From positions 2,647,684-2,711,683 of the forward strand of contig CM007320.1 of assembly GCA_000333855.2 (NCBI GenBank): DNA of 64,000 nucleotides. Direction: 5' to 3'. The notes beneath the pieces are model-generated. The model saw only the letters and a program-made list of their open reading frames with translations. It was not told the origin of the DNA and made no database searches. Source of the stretch: Endotrypanum monterogeii (Eukaryota; Euglenozoa; Kinetoplastea; Trypanosomatida; Trypanosomatidae). The position numbers and the translations under genes are program-made. Below are positions 19,650 through 30,858 of this stretch, piece after piece. Position 1 is the stretch's first letter. Each line of letters opens with the position of its first letter.

Positions 19650-21446
19650 AACGTAATGTGAGGGGCCTCTTTCGCATTTTAAAAGCCGCATTTGGTATCT
19701 GCTGTGGTGCTGTTTGTATCTGCTTCGTTTCTTTTTGCCTTGCGTGTGGGGGTGTGGTTGGGTGCTTTTATAATCTGTTTGCTTGCCGCCGAGCCTGCGG
19801 GTTTCTTTGGGGTTGCCCTTGCAGCGGAATCTGTGGGGCAGTGGGCTTGGTTGCCAGATTTACTTCTGTCGGTTGTGGCGCAGGCCAGAGCCACCACTAC
19901 AAGGATTTGATCGTCGCTGATGGGGTAGCGGTGGGCTCCAACTATTATGGGCGTGAACATCTCCATGCTCGGTGTTCCTTCTGGGGATTTCTTGTGGCAC
20001 AAAGTGAATGCCTTGTTCGGGTTCACTGGCTACACCCTCAGGGGAGATGAGTAGAGATATGGTGTACCTCTTTGTGGATCAATGTTTGCGGGTAGCCAGG
20101 CTGCCCCTTTACGTATTTTTATCGTGGGCGTCGACGCACCCATTGAGGAAACTAGTCCATGTGTGTAGGCCCCCCATCTGTTTGTTTATCGATCACTTCC
20201 TTTTTACATAGTTTTCGACATATAGGTATGTGAAATGAAGGTTTCCCAGCTTCCGATAAACACCCAAACCGCCCTGAATTTGTCGACCGAAGTGGCCACC
20301 GAAATTTGCTGGTGTGGGGTTCAGGACGTGGGGATGGTGAAAGCTTCAACACCTTCATCGGAAGCCTACCCCAATCAAAAAGGAAGGGTCGGAGGTGGCT
20401 GAAGATTTCCAGGTGTCATTGTCCGTGCGTGAAACTGGGGATTTGACAGTAACCTAAGGGCTGGGGTTGGAGAGAGTAGAGCCACACACCCTTTTTGTGT
20501 GCTTCGAAGCTTTTCAATGAACTCCTTTCCTCTTCCCCAGGTGGTCTCTACGTGGGAATTCTTGTTCCTAATCACTGTTTCGTGCTCACGTCCCCCTTCT
20601 TTGCTGCCAGGAATACGCGCAACGAATTGCACGATACGGTTTTCTCACGCCCTCGCAATTTTCTATTTTGATTTTTGCACGTGTATTGTCCTCCCGTTTC
20701 TTTGCACACTTTTATCAGCCCCGCCGTCTTCGAGGTAATATTTCGTTTGTCATACGGCTTGTTATGTCTTTTTCCCTGACCTTTTTAACCCGAGCGCGCA
20801 CACCCACACGCAGCCATATAACGCTACCGACGTGGAGCTGCTCTGGTGGTTCCTTTTGTTCTATCGATTTGAGCGTCGCGAGCCCGCGGGAGGTGAGAGT
20901 TTTCATCCTCGATGTGGGGTTGTTAATCCTTTCACCGGTGCCGGCCCTCTTGCTGCATGTGTGCTGTGCGCTTTGATTTTTTCTTCCTTCCCCCGTGCTT
21001 TTGTGCTTTTCTTCGCTTTGCGTGGCTGCTGTGGGGGCTGTCTGTGGTGCTTCTTTTGCTCTCCGGGCTCCCCGGGCTCTTGGCTTCCCTTTCTTGTTTG
21101 GTGCGGCTCCGTTTCCGTCTGCTTCTGTATCGGTGGCTGCTGTGTGTGTGGTGGGGCTTTGGCCGTGAGCGGGGCAAGGGTTTGGGCCGTACTGTAGCCA
21201 CCGCTGCCCAAAAAGATGGCGTCTGGATGGTTGGTTGGGTTTTTTTTCGTGTTCCGGGTTTTGCCGCTGACCAGGGCCTGGCCCCACAGCACGCTATCGA
21301 CCCCCTGGGTCGGCCGCTATGGGGCTATCTTGGGTGGCCGCCATGCGCTGGGGGTCAAATATTGGGGTGTGCCTTGGGGGTTGCGACATGCCCCAGGCAC
21401 TGTTACGGGTGGTGCTAGGGCCCCCATTGTTGGGTAGGGTTAGGGT
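19650..21446 (+). other. G+T-skewed, subtelomere-like region
   Basis: From about 19650 the + strand becomes rich in G and T (for example around 19735-19850 and 21000-21440), ending in TTGGG-TAGGG-TTAGGGT against the gap. Long overlapping open frames on both strands are a by-product of the skew: the + frames read as Cys/Trp/Phe/Gly-rich, the - frames as Pro/Ala/Lys/Thr-rich. A G-rich strand running 5' to 3' towards a TTAGGG end is what a right-hand chromosome end would show. No gene is supported. Confidence 0.5.
21430..21446 (+). repeat. telomere-type repeats abutting the assembly gap
   Basis: The sequence TTGGGTAGGGTTAGGGT contains one exact TTAGGG unit and two near-matches in the orientation expected for the right-hand end of a chromosome. 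It directly precedes 100 N. Trypanosomatid telomeres are TTAGGG arrays. Only about three units are visible, so a chance occurrence in G/T-rich DNA is possible. Confidence 0.55.
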
Positions 21447-21546
21447 NNNNNNNNNNNNNNNNNNNNNNNNNNNNNNNNNNNNNNNNNNNNNNNNNNNNNN
21501 NNNNNNNNNNNNNNNNNNNNNNNNNNNNNNNNNNNNNNNNNNNNNN
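21447..21546. other. 100-N assembly gap
   Basis: Exactly 100 consecutive N, the usual placeholder for a scaffold join of unknown size. Confidence 1.
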
Positions 21547-21614
<68 letters not shown>

Positions 21615-21619
21615 TATAG
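21547..21619. repeat. composite (CA)n(TA)n microsatellite at the gap edge
   Basis: About 15 CA units run directly into about 20 TA units, interrupted once by ACA. It forms the first sequence to the right of the gap. Confidence 0.95.
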
Positions 21620-24123
21620 AGAGAGGGACCAGGGTGGACGACTGACACTTCGGATCTGTGATTCTGTTTGTTACGTCCATCAAAGACATTCTGGCGAGAT
21701 ACTGACGTCCCGCCACTTCAGCACTAGTACCGAGCCCGAAGCTTCAACGGACTCTCATTGTCCATCGAGTAACCGTGAACGCCAACGAAGATTCAAGAGG
21801 AACAAGGCTGACACCTGTGTCAGAGCTCAATTGAAACGGTGTGTTCCCCCTTTTTTTTTCTTCAGAGATACACATATCGTTCAAACAGTTGCTTTGTTAC
21901 ATCTCTCCCTCCCCTCCTCCTACTAAGCACGTTTCGAGGGGGTACGACTTGCCCACCGCGAACAGGCCTACAAAAGAGAGGAGGGTGTTTTATTGTTCAG
22001 CGTGTGTGGAAGGATATTTTCTACATTTTTCTCTCTTCACTCTCTGTTTTTTCTTTTGTTTTTCCCTTCTCTCACTGCTTACGTGACAAGCGATATTTTT
22101 GTTCGTCGTTGGTCTTTTTAGTGTTTTTCCCCTTTTGCTCCTGTCGTTTCTTAAGCTACTGCTGCTGCTTGCTTTTGCCTTTGACCTCCTCCCCTCCCTT
22201 CCTCCCTTTATCACCCCCCCCTTTTTCTCCGTCCCTCACAATATTGCGTTTGATATAGCCCACCAACATAATCCACTCCGAGTGTTCAAAGCAGACTTTC
22301 CCCTTGATTCTTTTTGTTTCTCTGCTTCCATTATCTCCCCTACTCCTACAAAAACACATACACACACGCGCACATCCTCCCGTCTCCGGTAGGCTTTTTT
22401 TTTTTCCACAAAGACCTTCTACGTGTACACTGTGCGACACTAGCGAATACAATCTTTCCCCCCTCTGGCCATTCACTTCTCACATACCCGCGCACACGCG
22501 AGCACAGAAGATACTTGAATCATATACACACGCACGACACACACAACACCGTTCAGAAAAAAAAAAGAAATTACCCCCTCGTGTTTTCACCCTGCTCAAT
22601 AAAAAAAAAAGTCGAAACATACCCCGACAGGCAAACACACATAAAGTACTGCGCAACGCCCTTCCTTTCCCTGCAGCCACCCAAGAGGGGTAAAGGTTTC
22701 CATTAACGCCACGCATAGCTGCACATATCATTTACAGATCACTAGGTGCGTAAGAGAGAAGGAGTTTGGTTGGTCGGGTTGGTTCCTTCATAACATGAAC
22801 CTTCCCGAATATCCTCGCTGCATTCGTGACTTTGTGACAAATACAAGAGAAATCTAATTTATTTTTGTGCAAGCAAAGAAAAACAAAGGCGAAGGAAAAT
22901 AAAAAAAAAGAGAATCAGGAGCGCTTCGAAAATAGTGCTTTTTTTTTTTTGATCCTTTGGAAGGTAGCGTTTTGTCCGATCAACTATTTTGTTGCTCTTG
23001 TCACTCGAAGTTTTTTTCCCCCTCCATCTTCAACTGTGTTATTCCTGGATTCGGTTCTCCCCCTTTGTTTCTGCCTCCCCCCCCCGATTCACCTTCATCG
23101 ATTTTAAATTGCCTTTTTGTTTTTCTCCATTCTCTTTTCCTTTGAAAAACATAGAGTGTAGAGGGAGGGGAACAGGAAGAGGAGTAGACGGCGTCATCTC
23201 ATCGCTTCTTCCTTCCTGTTCGCCTCCTCAAGTTCACGTCTTGTAGGAACGGGTGATTGGTAGGGGGTTAGAAGTCAAAAAAAAAAAGGAGAAGCCCCGG
23301 CAAATTGACGAAGGTATCCAGGGTAATAACAAAGAATATATATAGGAAGCAGGTACACAATATTGTTTTGGTTGTTGGTGGAGGGACAGCAACAAATACA
23401 GCGGAGGAAAGCCAAGAAGAGTCGTCATACGGAGGACTGAAGCTACTTTTCGATCGCGCTTCTTTTTTTTTTTTCACCTCTTTTCTTTGTCTTCTGTGAA
23501 TCTTGTTCTGTCTTAGCCGCATCCCTTTGACTATATCCTTCTCTTGCCGACACAAGGACTGCCGCTGCCGTGTACAAATAAACAACCTAACCCCCTTTTT
23601 AAAATTCCCTGCGTCATTTGGTTTTCTTTCCTCTCGTTCGTGATTTATGCTCCCCTCCCTCACTTGCGTAACTTCACTCCTATCTTGAGGCCTCGGCATT
23701 TTTCTGCCCCGATCGCTTTTTTCTTTTGTGTGTGTTCTTCCTTTCTAGCCATCTTTTCGTTTCTTGTTCACTTTTTTTTTTTCTCCTACATTTTAGTTGA
23801 CGTTTGTGCTGTGATTTATTCTGCTCTTCGTGTTTAGTTTTTTTTTCCGCTTTTTTGTTTAACGCTTGTGCTCCTCTTGGTTTATTTTTTTATTTTTTCC
23901 AATTGTGTTATTGTTACCACCTGTTGAGTGTTGGTGTGAGTGGGGCACTCCCCCCTCCTTTTGTTTCTTGGAGTGTTGTCTTCGCCCCTTCTTCCTTCTT
24001 CCCTCTTCTCCCATATCTACATCCTCTCTCTGTTTATTTTTTTTTGTGCTTTTTGTCGCGATTTTCGCACCTTTCTTTTCCCCCTTGTTTTTATTTGCTC
24101 GCGTGAATTTGATCCTATAAGTA

Positions 24124-24126
24124 TAA

Positions 24127-24158
<32 letters not shown>
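24124..24158. repeat. (TA)n microsatellite
   Basis: About 12 uninterrupted TA units preceded by imperfect AAATATA copies. Confidence 0.9.
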
Positions 24159-25540
24159 CGCTCTTTATGTCTGCTTCTATACGTCTATTTTCACTATTAT
24201 TTGTCCTAGGTGAAAACAAAACTTACCTGGCTTCTTCTACACACACCTATCTATCTTTTCTTTTTATTTGTTTTCTGTCGACATTTTTGTGTGTGCCTAA
24301 ATTTTACTTCCTCCTTTCTTCGTCCTTACCTTTTCTTTCTCCTCTCTCCATTTCGGTGAGTGCTTAGGTGCTTTTTTTTTTGTTTGTTTCACTCCTCCCC
24401 AAGTGGAGTCACCAACTGACCCCCTTTTATTATATATATATATATATATTATTAAGGAGTGTGCTCAGGTATCAGAAACAAAAACATATTTAGCGCAGTG
24501 AAGACAAAAAGGGGGGAAAACAGGAGGCAGGGAAAGTCTTTGTTTCCGCTTTTGCATGCTCTATTTGCCATTGTAAACAAAAAAACAAATAGAACAGCTA
24601 AAATCAAGGCACCTAAGAAGGAACCAAGAACTCCCCAATTCACACATACGCACATCGCAGTTTAAAAAAAAAAATCAGATACAGCAACGGACGATACAGG
24701 TGTTTCCTTTGGTATATCTAGCGCTCGTTTTTCTCGGATTAAATATTTTTGTATACCCACCCCGTAGGGTTTTTGTGTGTGTGTGCCTTCTCTTCCATCC
24801 CATTTCTTTTTTTTTTTTTAAGAAACGGCAAAGCGCGTATACATACATACACAAAAAAAGGGGGAGACAGAATCCCGTGAGTACTCGTCTCCAACTCTCT
24901 TTTTTTTTCTGTTCTTCGCACTTTTTGCGTTTACACCTTCCCCGTTTCTAGCGAAGAGTTATTCTTCTTCGACAAAGGGAGAAGAAAGCCACAGTTTTTT
25001 TTTTTTGAGTTTCATTTCTCGTACTCCTTTGAAAAAAAAAGTATTTTTCTCATTTCTATTTTTATTTCTTCTATTTTCTTTCCGCCTGGTTATTTATCGT
25101 TTCTGCCCCTCCCTTACTTCCTCCTCTCCCCCTCCCGCTTCCTCTTTTTTCCCACGCTCATTTTTATTATTATTCCCTTCCCTTCACCTCTTCGTGTGCT
25201 ATTTCCTTTCTCACAACTTCCTCCCTTCTTTTTCTACCCACTACATTTTTTTCGTTTTCCTTTTTTTTTTTTCACATATTATTATTATTATTGCCGAGTG
25301 TTCTTACTTTTTTCCTGGTCGTTGCTTAATAGATCACCATATTTTTCTTCCGTTTACTTCTTTTTCCCTATCTGTTGCGTCTACTCCTTGCCTTCGTTTT
25401 TTTTTATTTCAGCACTTTCTTTTTGTATCACACCTCCCTAACAGAAAAATTCCTAAAAGATTTTTTAAAATTATATATTCTACAATTTTCCCGCGCATAC
25501 CTTCTCTGATCTCTTTTCCACGGATTTCCACCACACCCAC

Positions 25541-25544
<4 letters not shown>

Positions 25545-25576
<32 letters not shown>
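25545..25576. repeat. (TA)n microsatellite
   Basis: About 16 TA units, 200 nt before the kinase start. Confidence 0.95.
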
Positions 25577-25580
<4 letters not shown>

Positions 25581-25681
25581 GACCACAACATCCGTAGCCA
25601 CAGCGAAAACATAGCTACTCTCTTTTCTGTATTTCAAAAGACACACACACACACACACACACATCACTCTCGACTAAAAGT

Positions 25682-25766
25682 TGCGTTTCTTTTTTTAATT
25701 TATTTACATATATAAATATCTATATCAATCTTTATATATTTATATAACGTTTGTTTCTGTGTTGAG
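25682..25766 (+). promoter_or_regulatory. AG-free tract and acceptor immediately before the kinase
   Basis: There is no AG from the AG near 25679 to the one at 25765-25766, three nucleotides before the ATG at 25770. Use of the proximal AG would give an almost leaderless mRNA (plus spliced leader); the AG near 25679 gives about 90 nt. Either keeps the start. Confidence 0.4.
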
Positions 25767-25769
25767 ATA

Positions 25770-28160
25770 ATGAAGTCGTACAGGGCACCAGCGTCCTTTC
25801 AGCGGGGTCGTTACATCCCAAACAAGGTACTCGGTACAGGAACGTATGGGCAGGTGATTCAATGCCACGATACCGTTACAGGTGAGGAAGTGGCGGTAAA
25901 AGTTGCGCAGAGCGACGCCGCCTACCGTCGCTCCGCTTTGAATGAAATCACTGCGCTGCTCTCCCTCAACGAGAACAACGACTCAGTTGGCATCTTGGAC
26001 TCCTTCGAGGATGGTGGGCATGTGTGTATTGTCTCGGAGCTCCTGGACCGAAATCTTTTTGAGGTATTGCGCCATCGCGGATTCAGCCCACTGTCACTGC
26101 CTGAAGTCCGTCAAGTTGCGCTGCACGTCTTGAGGGCCCTCGCCTCACTTCACCAGAGCGGGTACATTCACTGCGACATAAAGCCTGAGAACATTATGCT
26201 GCGTCGCAGCGCTTCCGCCACAATAAAATCTTCGTCTGTGCAGGGGTCTTCGGGCATTGACAACAACAACAGTGGATCGTTGAAAAAGAGCGGTGAGCAT
26301 AACACCTATCCGAGTGCCCTTGTGGGCGGCCAACAGACCCTGAAGCTGGATATCATCGCTAACACTCACAACCAGCTCTGGCGTAGCACGAACTCAAATC
26401 ACTCTTTCGCTTTGAACACACACAACACCTCCTCTCTGGACGGTGATATGAACACAGTCTTCTCCCCGCGGGTGGGAAACAGTGTGTGTGGATGCTCGCA
26501 GGTGCACCACGGGCAGAGCAGCAGCGGAGACACGACTGCTGCAATTGGCGGCAGCCTCGATGCCTTCTTCGGTATGCCAGCCGCTGGTGTGGGCATCAAC
26601 GGGGCCGGCAATACCATCCGTGAGGACCGAAAGATGTCCAATAACAAGAGTGGCGACAGCCAGGAACAGTCATTGCACAGTCCTCGCTCTAACCCCTACT
26701 CCCGCACATGTCTCATCGACTTTGGAGCCGTGCGCCGTTTCAGTGAGAACACGTACTACGACGTCCAGTCGCTGTGGTACCGTGCGCCGGAGGTGCTGTG
26801 TGGGCTTCCATACACGACTGCGATTGATTCCTGGAGTGTGGGTTGTGTTCTTTTTGAGCTCTTCACTGGCAAACCGCTTTTCCCAGGCGAGAGCGTGGAG
26901 CGACAGCTTTCGCTGATTGTGCAGCATGTCGGCTATCCTTCCAAGGCGGCACTGACGATGGGGTGCTTGGCGGCACAATTTCACTTGCCCATGTCGTACG
27001 TGTTGCCCAGCGCGCGGCGGGAGCACATGCGGCAGCTCATTTTTTCCTCTCGGGAGGCGGGACTACAGCGCTGGCGCAAGTACCAGATGCAAAAACACCA
27101 AGAGGCTCACGTTGCGGTTAATCAGCCGCAGTGGACTCCCTCCACCACTGAGGTATCCAGTCCCAGGGACGAGGATGACGCCGTGCTCAACGCCACTCCC
27201 TACGGCGTCTCAGGTGTCGAGGCGAGCGCGGAGGATCTGGATCTGTTTGTCGACTTCATCAGTGATCTTTTACATCCAGACGAGTCGCAGCGAATCCACT
27301 GTGCGCAGGCCCTGCACCATGCATTCTTGAAGGACTCTCCGAGGTGCGGCAACACAACTCCGTTCCCGGGCAGCATAAGTTCAACCGCATCATTTCCTCC
27401 TGTGACAGCCGCGCCGGCGCCGATGCCGTGCATTGTGGCTACGAATTCCACCGGTCGGCCGGTGATGATGACCGCCTCGCCGGTGAGCGTGCCGCTAGGA
27501 TGTTCTGTGAGCCCTTTCGTGGTGCACCCTGTTCACCCTGCCCCAGCCGCCGCGATGCCCTTTACGATGGCACCGGTGGGGTCTATGATGGGAGTTGAGG
27601 TGAAGCTCTCGCCGCTGAGTGTGCCTTCACAACATCAGCCAACTCAGGCGTTCAGTACGTACCCTGCTCTTGCGACATCCACTGTTTATGCTACCAACTC
27701 TTCAGGGCAGGTGCTGCAATGCTCTGTGCCGGTTTTCACCCAGATGGGTCATCGAGTACCACCGAACCTTGGCCCCACGTTTCTACCGTTTGGCATGACG
27801 GCTCAGGGTGCAGTCGGTGGTGCATATTGCCCAACCAGCGAAACTGTACAGTCGCTGCCGCAGCATACGTTGCCTGACGTAAACATCTCTCCCACCTTTT
27901 CGCCGACCGGACCCCTCGTACACACGACTGTATCCCTAGGATTCACATCGAACGCCACTTCCGACGGATCTACAGCCGCCATTATACACCCAGATCAGTC
28001 ACTCCAATCTCGTCACACGTCTTCGTACATGCTGACCGGTACCGGCACGATTCCCTGCATTCGTGAGTACGAGCCTGACTTGCTTTCTTCTGGGATGCCG
28101 CCTTGCGTCCTGTGCCACGTACGGCCGCACCAGGCCTGCGCCACCGTCATGTCTCCTTGA
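25770..28160 (+). CDS. CMGC-group protein kinase, DYRK-like, with a large insert before DFG
   Basis: This 796-residue Ser/Thr kinase has the glycine loop GTGTYG (22-27), VAVK lysine K44, a likely alpha-C glutamate E59, HCDIKPEN (134-141) and DFG (317-319). HCDIKPEN and the activation segment YYDVQSLWYRAPE (329-341) place it near the DYRK/HIPK/PRP4 branch. About 170 residues of Asn/Ser/Gly-rich sequence separate the catalytic loop from DFG, where these kinases have few. At the position of the autophosphorylated tyrosine (DYRK YxY-I-Q-S) there is Asp331. A second insert lies in the C-lobe before the last helices (about 420-485). The C-terminal third (from about 525) is Pro/Ser/Thr/Val-rich and probably disordered, ending with a CVLCHVRPHQAC cysteine cluster. 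It probably phosphorylates protein substrates in cytosol or nucleus; the exact subfamily is inference. Confidence 0.85.
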   Translation: MKSYRAPASFQRGRYIPNKVLGTGTYGQVIQCHDTVTGEEVAVKVAQSDAAYRRSALNEITALLSLNENNDSVGILDSFEDGGHVCIVSELLDRNLFEVLRHRGFSPLSLPEVRQVALHVLRALASLHQSGYIHCDIKPENIMLRRSASATIKSSSVQGSSGIDNNNSGSLKKSGEHNTYPSALVGGQQTLKLDIIANTHNQLWRSTNSNHSFALNTHNTSSLDGDMNTVFSPRVGNSVCGCSQVHHGQSSSGDTTAAIGGSLDAFFGMPAAGVGINGAGNTIREDRKMSNNKSGDSQEQSLHSPRSNPYSRTCLIDFGAVRRFSENTYYDVQSLWYRAPEVLCGLPYTTAIDSWSVGCVLFELFTGKPLFPGESVERQLSLIVQHVGYPSKAALTMGCLAAQFHLPMSYVLPSARREHMRQLIFSSREAGLQRWRKYQMQKHQEAHVAVNQPQWTPSTTEVSSPRDEDDAVLNATPYGVSGVEASAEDLDLFVDFISDLLHPDESQRIHCAQALHHAFLKDSPRCGNTTPFPGSISSTASFPPVTAAPAPMPCIVATNSTGRPVMMTASPVSVPLGCSVSPFVVHPVHPAPAAAMPFTMAPVGSMMGVEVKLSPLSVPSQHQPTQAFSTYPALATSTVYATNSSGQVLQCSVPVFTQMGHRVPPNLGPTFLPFGMTAQGAVGGAYCPTSETVQSLPQHTLPDVNISPTFSPTGPLVHTTVSLGFTSNATSDGSTAAIIHPDQSLQSRHTSSYMLTGTGTIPCIREYEPDLLSSGMPPCVLCHVRPHQACATVMSP

Positions 28161-28356
28161 GTGCACGCAGACGCCACACCCCGATTGCTGCGATTCGACT
28201 ACAGCGCCAGCTTTAGCAGCAGCGAATACTAGTGCATCGTGTCCACCAGTGCAGGTGTTTCTTGACACGTTTAAAGCATTGCTACCCCATGGGTCCTGGG
28301 GTTTCTTTTATTCCGTTTTTGTCCTTGACTTTTTTTTTTTTGCGACGCTTCAGAGA

Positions 28357-28377
28357 CCCCCCCCCCGGGGGGGGGGG
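28357..28377. repeat. C10/G11 homopolymer palindrome
   Basis: Ten C are followed directly by eleven G, flanked by GA on the left and TC on the right, so the palindrome extends past the homopolymers. It can form a hairpin or a G-quadruplex, and is followed at once by a TA microsatellite. Confidence 0.9.
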
Positions 28378-28384
28378 TCGCATC

Positions 28385-28386
<2 letters not shown>

Positions 28387-28420
<34 letters not shown>
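28387..28420. repeat. (TA)n microsatellite
   Basis: About 16 TA units ten bases after the C/G palindrome. Confidence 0.95.
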
Positions 28421-28421
<1 letters not shown>

Positions 28422-29695
28422 TTTTCAATTGACGACTTTCGAGACCAGAAGCTCGTGGCGAGCCATAGCCTTCCCCCACACCCTCATTACAGTTATCAAC
28501 ACCAACAAGAAACGAATGAATGAGGATACTTGTGTTTCAACCGCCGTTTCTGCTTCAATCATCGCCCTATGGACAGACATGTAATCCTCCCCCACAAGAA
28601 GCAAACAATGAGACAAAAAGGTAAGTGATAAGGGGCACAACGTGCAGTCGTTTCACATGTGTCAAATCCCTTTCCCTTCTTAGAGATATTTGTAATTTCT
28701 GCTTTCTCGTCCGTGTGTTTAGTTTCTGTTTTTTTTTTTTGATTATATCTCTTCCCCCTTTTCCTCTCCCTCAGTGTGCTGTTTTTCAAAAGTTCTTGCC
28801 ATCGATCGCCTTGTCTCTCTTGCTTCTATCTTGCGTTTCGTCTTTCCCCTTTTTTTATTATTATTATTACCGGGTGCGTGATCGTGCGTTGTACCAGTGT
28901 GGCTTGTGGGGCATTTCTCACCCACATAGCTTGCCGACGTCCCGCCACCTTTTTCAATTAACGAAGCACTTGCACGCACACTTTTTCCTTGTTCACTCTG
29001 CATGTATTCACGGAGCTAAACACAAGCTCGCGCTATAAATTTATATGGTTATACTTTTTTTGTTTTCGCTGCGTTTTTTTTTGTTTGTTTATTCGGGTAA
29101 GGGGAAACGAAAGAATAAATCGAGGGGGTTATGCGTGCCAATAAAAAAAGAATAGCCGTTGATGTATTCATCGCAGATCCGAAGCTGTATTTTTCCCTCT
29201 TCCTCCCCTCTCCTTTTTTTCGAGCGGGGCTCCTCTCATGTTCATGTTCGTTTGTATTCCTCCCCTTCCCTCCCACTTCTCCATGTGGGGTTCTCTTTAG
29301 GTTTCCACGTTTCCTTTTTTTTTTTCGCTTTGTTTCGAGTGTTCATCCCTTCCTCCCTCCGTGTGCGTGTATGTATGTGTGTGCTGGTGGTGTGTACACT
29401 TGCCTCTTTCATTTGAAAGGGCAAACATCCCCCTCCTCCTCTCTTCAATTTTGTTACCACTTTTCTTTTTTCTTTGGGAACCATTTTACTACAGCCGACT
29501 TCCCACGTCACTTTTTTCTCTTCTTCGAATCTCCCGTTTTTTTTTTTCGACTTTTCCTTAAACAAAATCCAATCGCTGAGCATCAAAATATTATTATTAT
29601 ATGATACCGTTTGTCAGCTCTTTTTTTTCTGTTTGTGTGCCCGTTCATTCTTACGTTTTTTTTTTCTGATTCCCTGTCTCTCACTCGCTCTGTAA

Positions 29696-29756
29696 ATATA
29701 TATACACACACATATATATACACACATATATATATATATATATATGTATATGTATA
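29696..29756. repeat. mixed TA/CA microsatellite
   Basis: Alternating ATATAT and ACACAC blocks ending in TATGTATATG. Confidence 0.9.
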
Positions 29757-30811
29757 ATGTTATATTTTCTCTTTGCGTTTTTGCTCCCTCTTTTTCAAAA
29801 AGGATTACGCCGTCTTCTCTGCGTTTTTGCTTCACCTTTCCCCCTGCTCTCGCCTTTCTCCCCCCCCCCCTCCTCCTCCTCCCATTTTTCCCCTCCCTTC
29901 GTTTTCTAGCGCTACTCGTTCCCCTTTTGCTCTGACTCTGTCCATACCTCTCCGTCATAGCCCTCTTTTTCCTTCCTTTTTTCGTATCTTGCGGAGGACT
30001 GACCCTCCTGCTTCTGATTCTTGAGCGCTTTATTTCATTCCTCTTGCGATTTGTGCGTTCTGTTCGGTGTCTTTTTTCCCCCTGATCATCTTCAACAGAT
30101 GACGGGCGGTCGTTGTATATCCATTTTGTTTTTTTGCCAAGTTTCTTCTGTGGAGCACTTTATGATTTTTTCCATCGAGATAAAGTAGAGCCAAAAGTGT
30201 AATGGTGTGCAAACACGTGAACATGCGATCCATTCAAGTCTTTGTTCAATTGGTAGACAATTTTCCGCTTTTTTTTTTTACCCCCACCTATCTTTTTTTT
30301 TTTTTGTTTGTTTGAGGGTGTTCATGGGTCATTTCTCTTCAAGCACTTGCGCACAAGAGAAGACTGTGGGACATTTCAGCGCTGACGAGCCCCCATAAAA
30401 AAATCTATTTCTTTTTTTTTCTTTCTGCGCTCTTGTTGTTGATAGTGGGAGGAGGATGCTCTTCCCTCCCTCTTTCTCTCCCATCTCTTTCTCTCTCTGT
30501 GTGTTTGTTTGTGTGTGTGTCTATCTATCTTTCTTCTGATACAGCTTCGGTTTGTTTATCTCTGTACAATGTGATCGAACGAACACTTGAAATAGTAGAA
30601 AACACTACGCAGACACCACAAGGACAAACGAAAGAATTTATGCCGAGAAGGGTGCGGGTAGCCCACGTCCTGCAAAAGAAATACAGGAGGTACGTGAGAG
30701 AGTCAGCGAGAAAGGGTAAGATGAAACGAAAGGGAACTCTCTCTCTCTTAGATATGTATACATATGTATACATTTATATATTTATATTTGTACTCGATGT
30801 TTGTATATCGC

Positions 30812-30815
<4 letters not shown>

Positions 30816-30856
<41 letters not shown>
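30816..30856. repeat. (CA)n microsatellite
   Basis: About 20 uninterrupted CA units inside the gene desert. Confidence 0.95.

Positions 30857-30858
<2 letters not shown>

Larger units (their letters stand above)
21547..25769. other. gene-free, pyrimidine-rich region upstream of the kinase
   Basis: No gene supported. Mostly C+T-rich on the + strand, with many T-runs of 8-13, TA microsatellites at 24124-24158, 24430-24450 and 25545-25576, a CA tract near 25640-25662, and purine-rich islands near 22840-22930, 23150-23450 and 24465-24625. Some of it must be the kinase 5' leader and splice signals, but the length is far beyond a normal spacer. Confidence 0.6.

Noticed and set aside
19658..20050. 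A 130-codon Cys-rich plus-strand frame
   Set aside because: Starts with GTG, lies in G/T-skewed DNA and mirrors an open minus-strand frame; no domain recognised.
20715..21292. Long minus-strand frames rich in Pro, Ala, Lys and Thr
   Set aside because: They arise from the strong G/T skew; several overlapping frames are open on both strands with low-complexity products.
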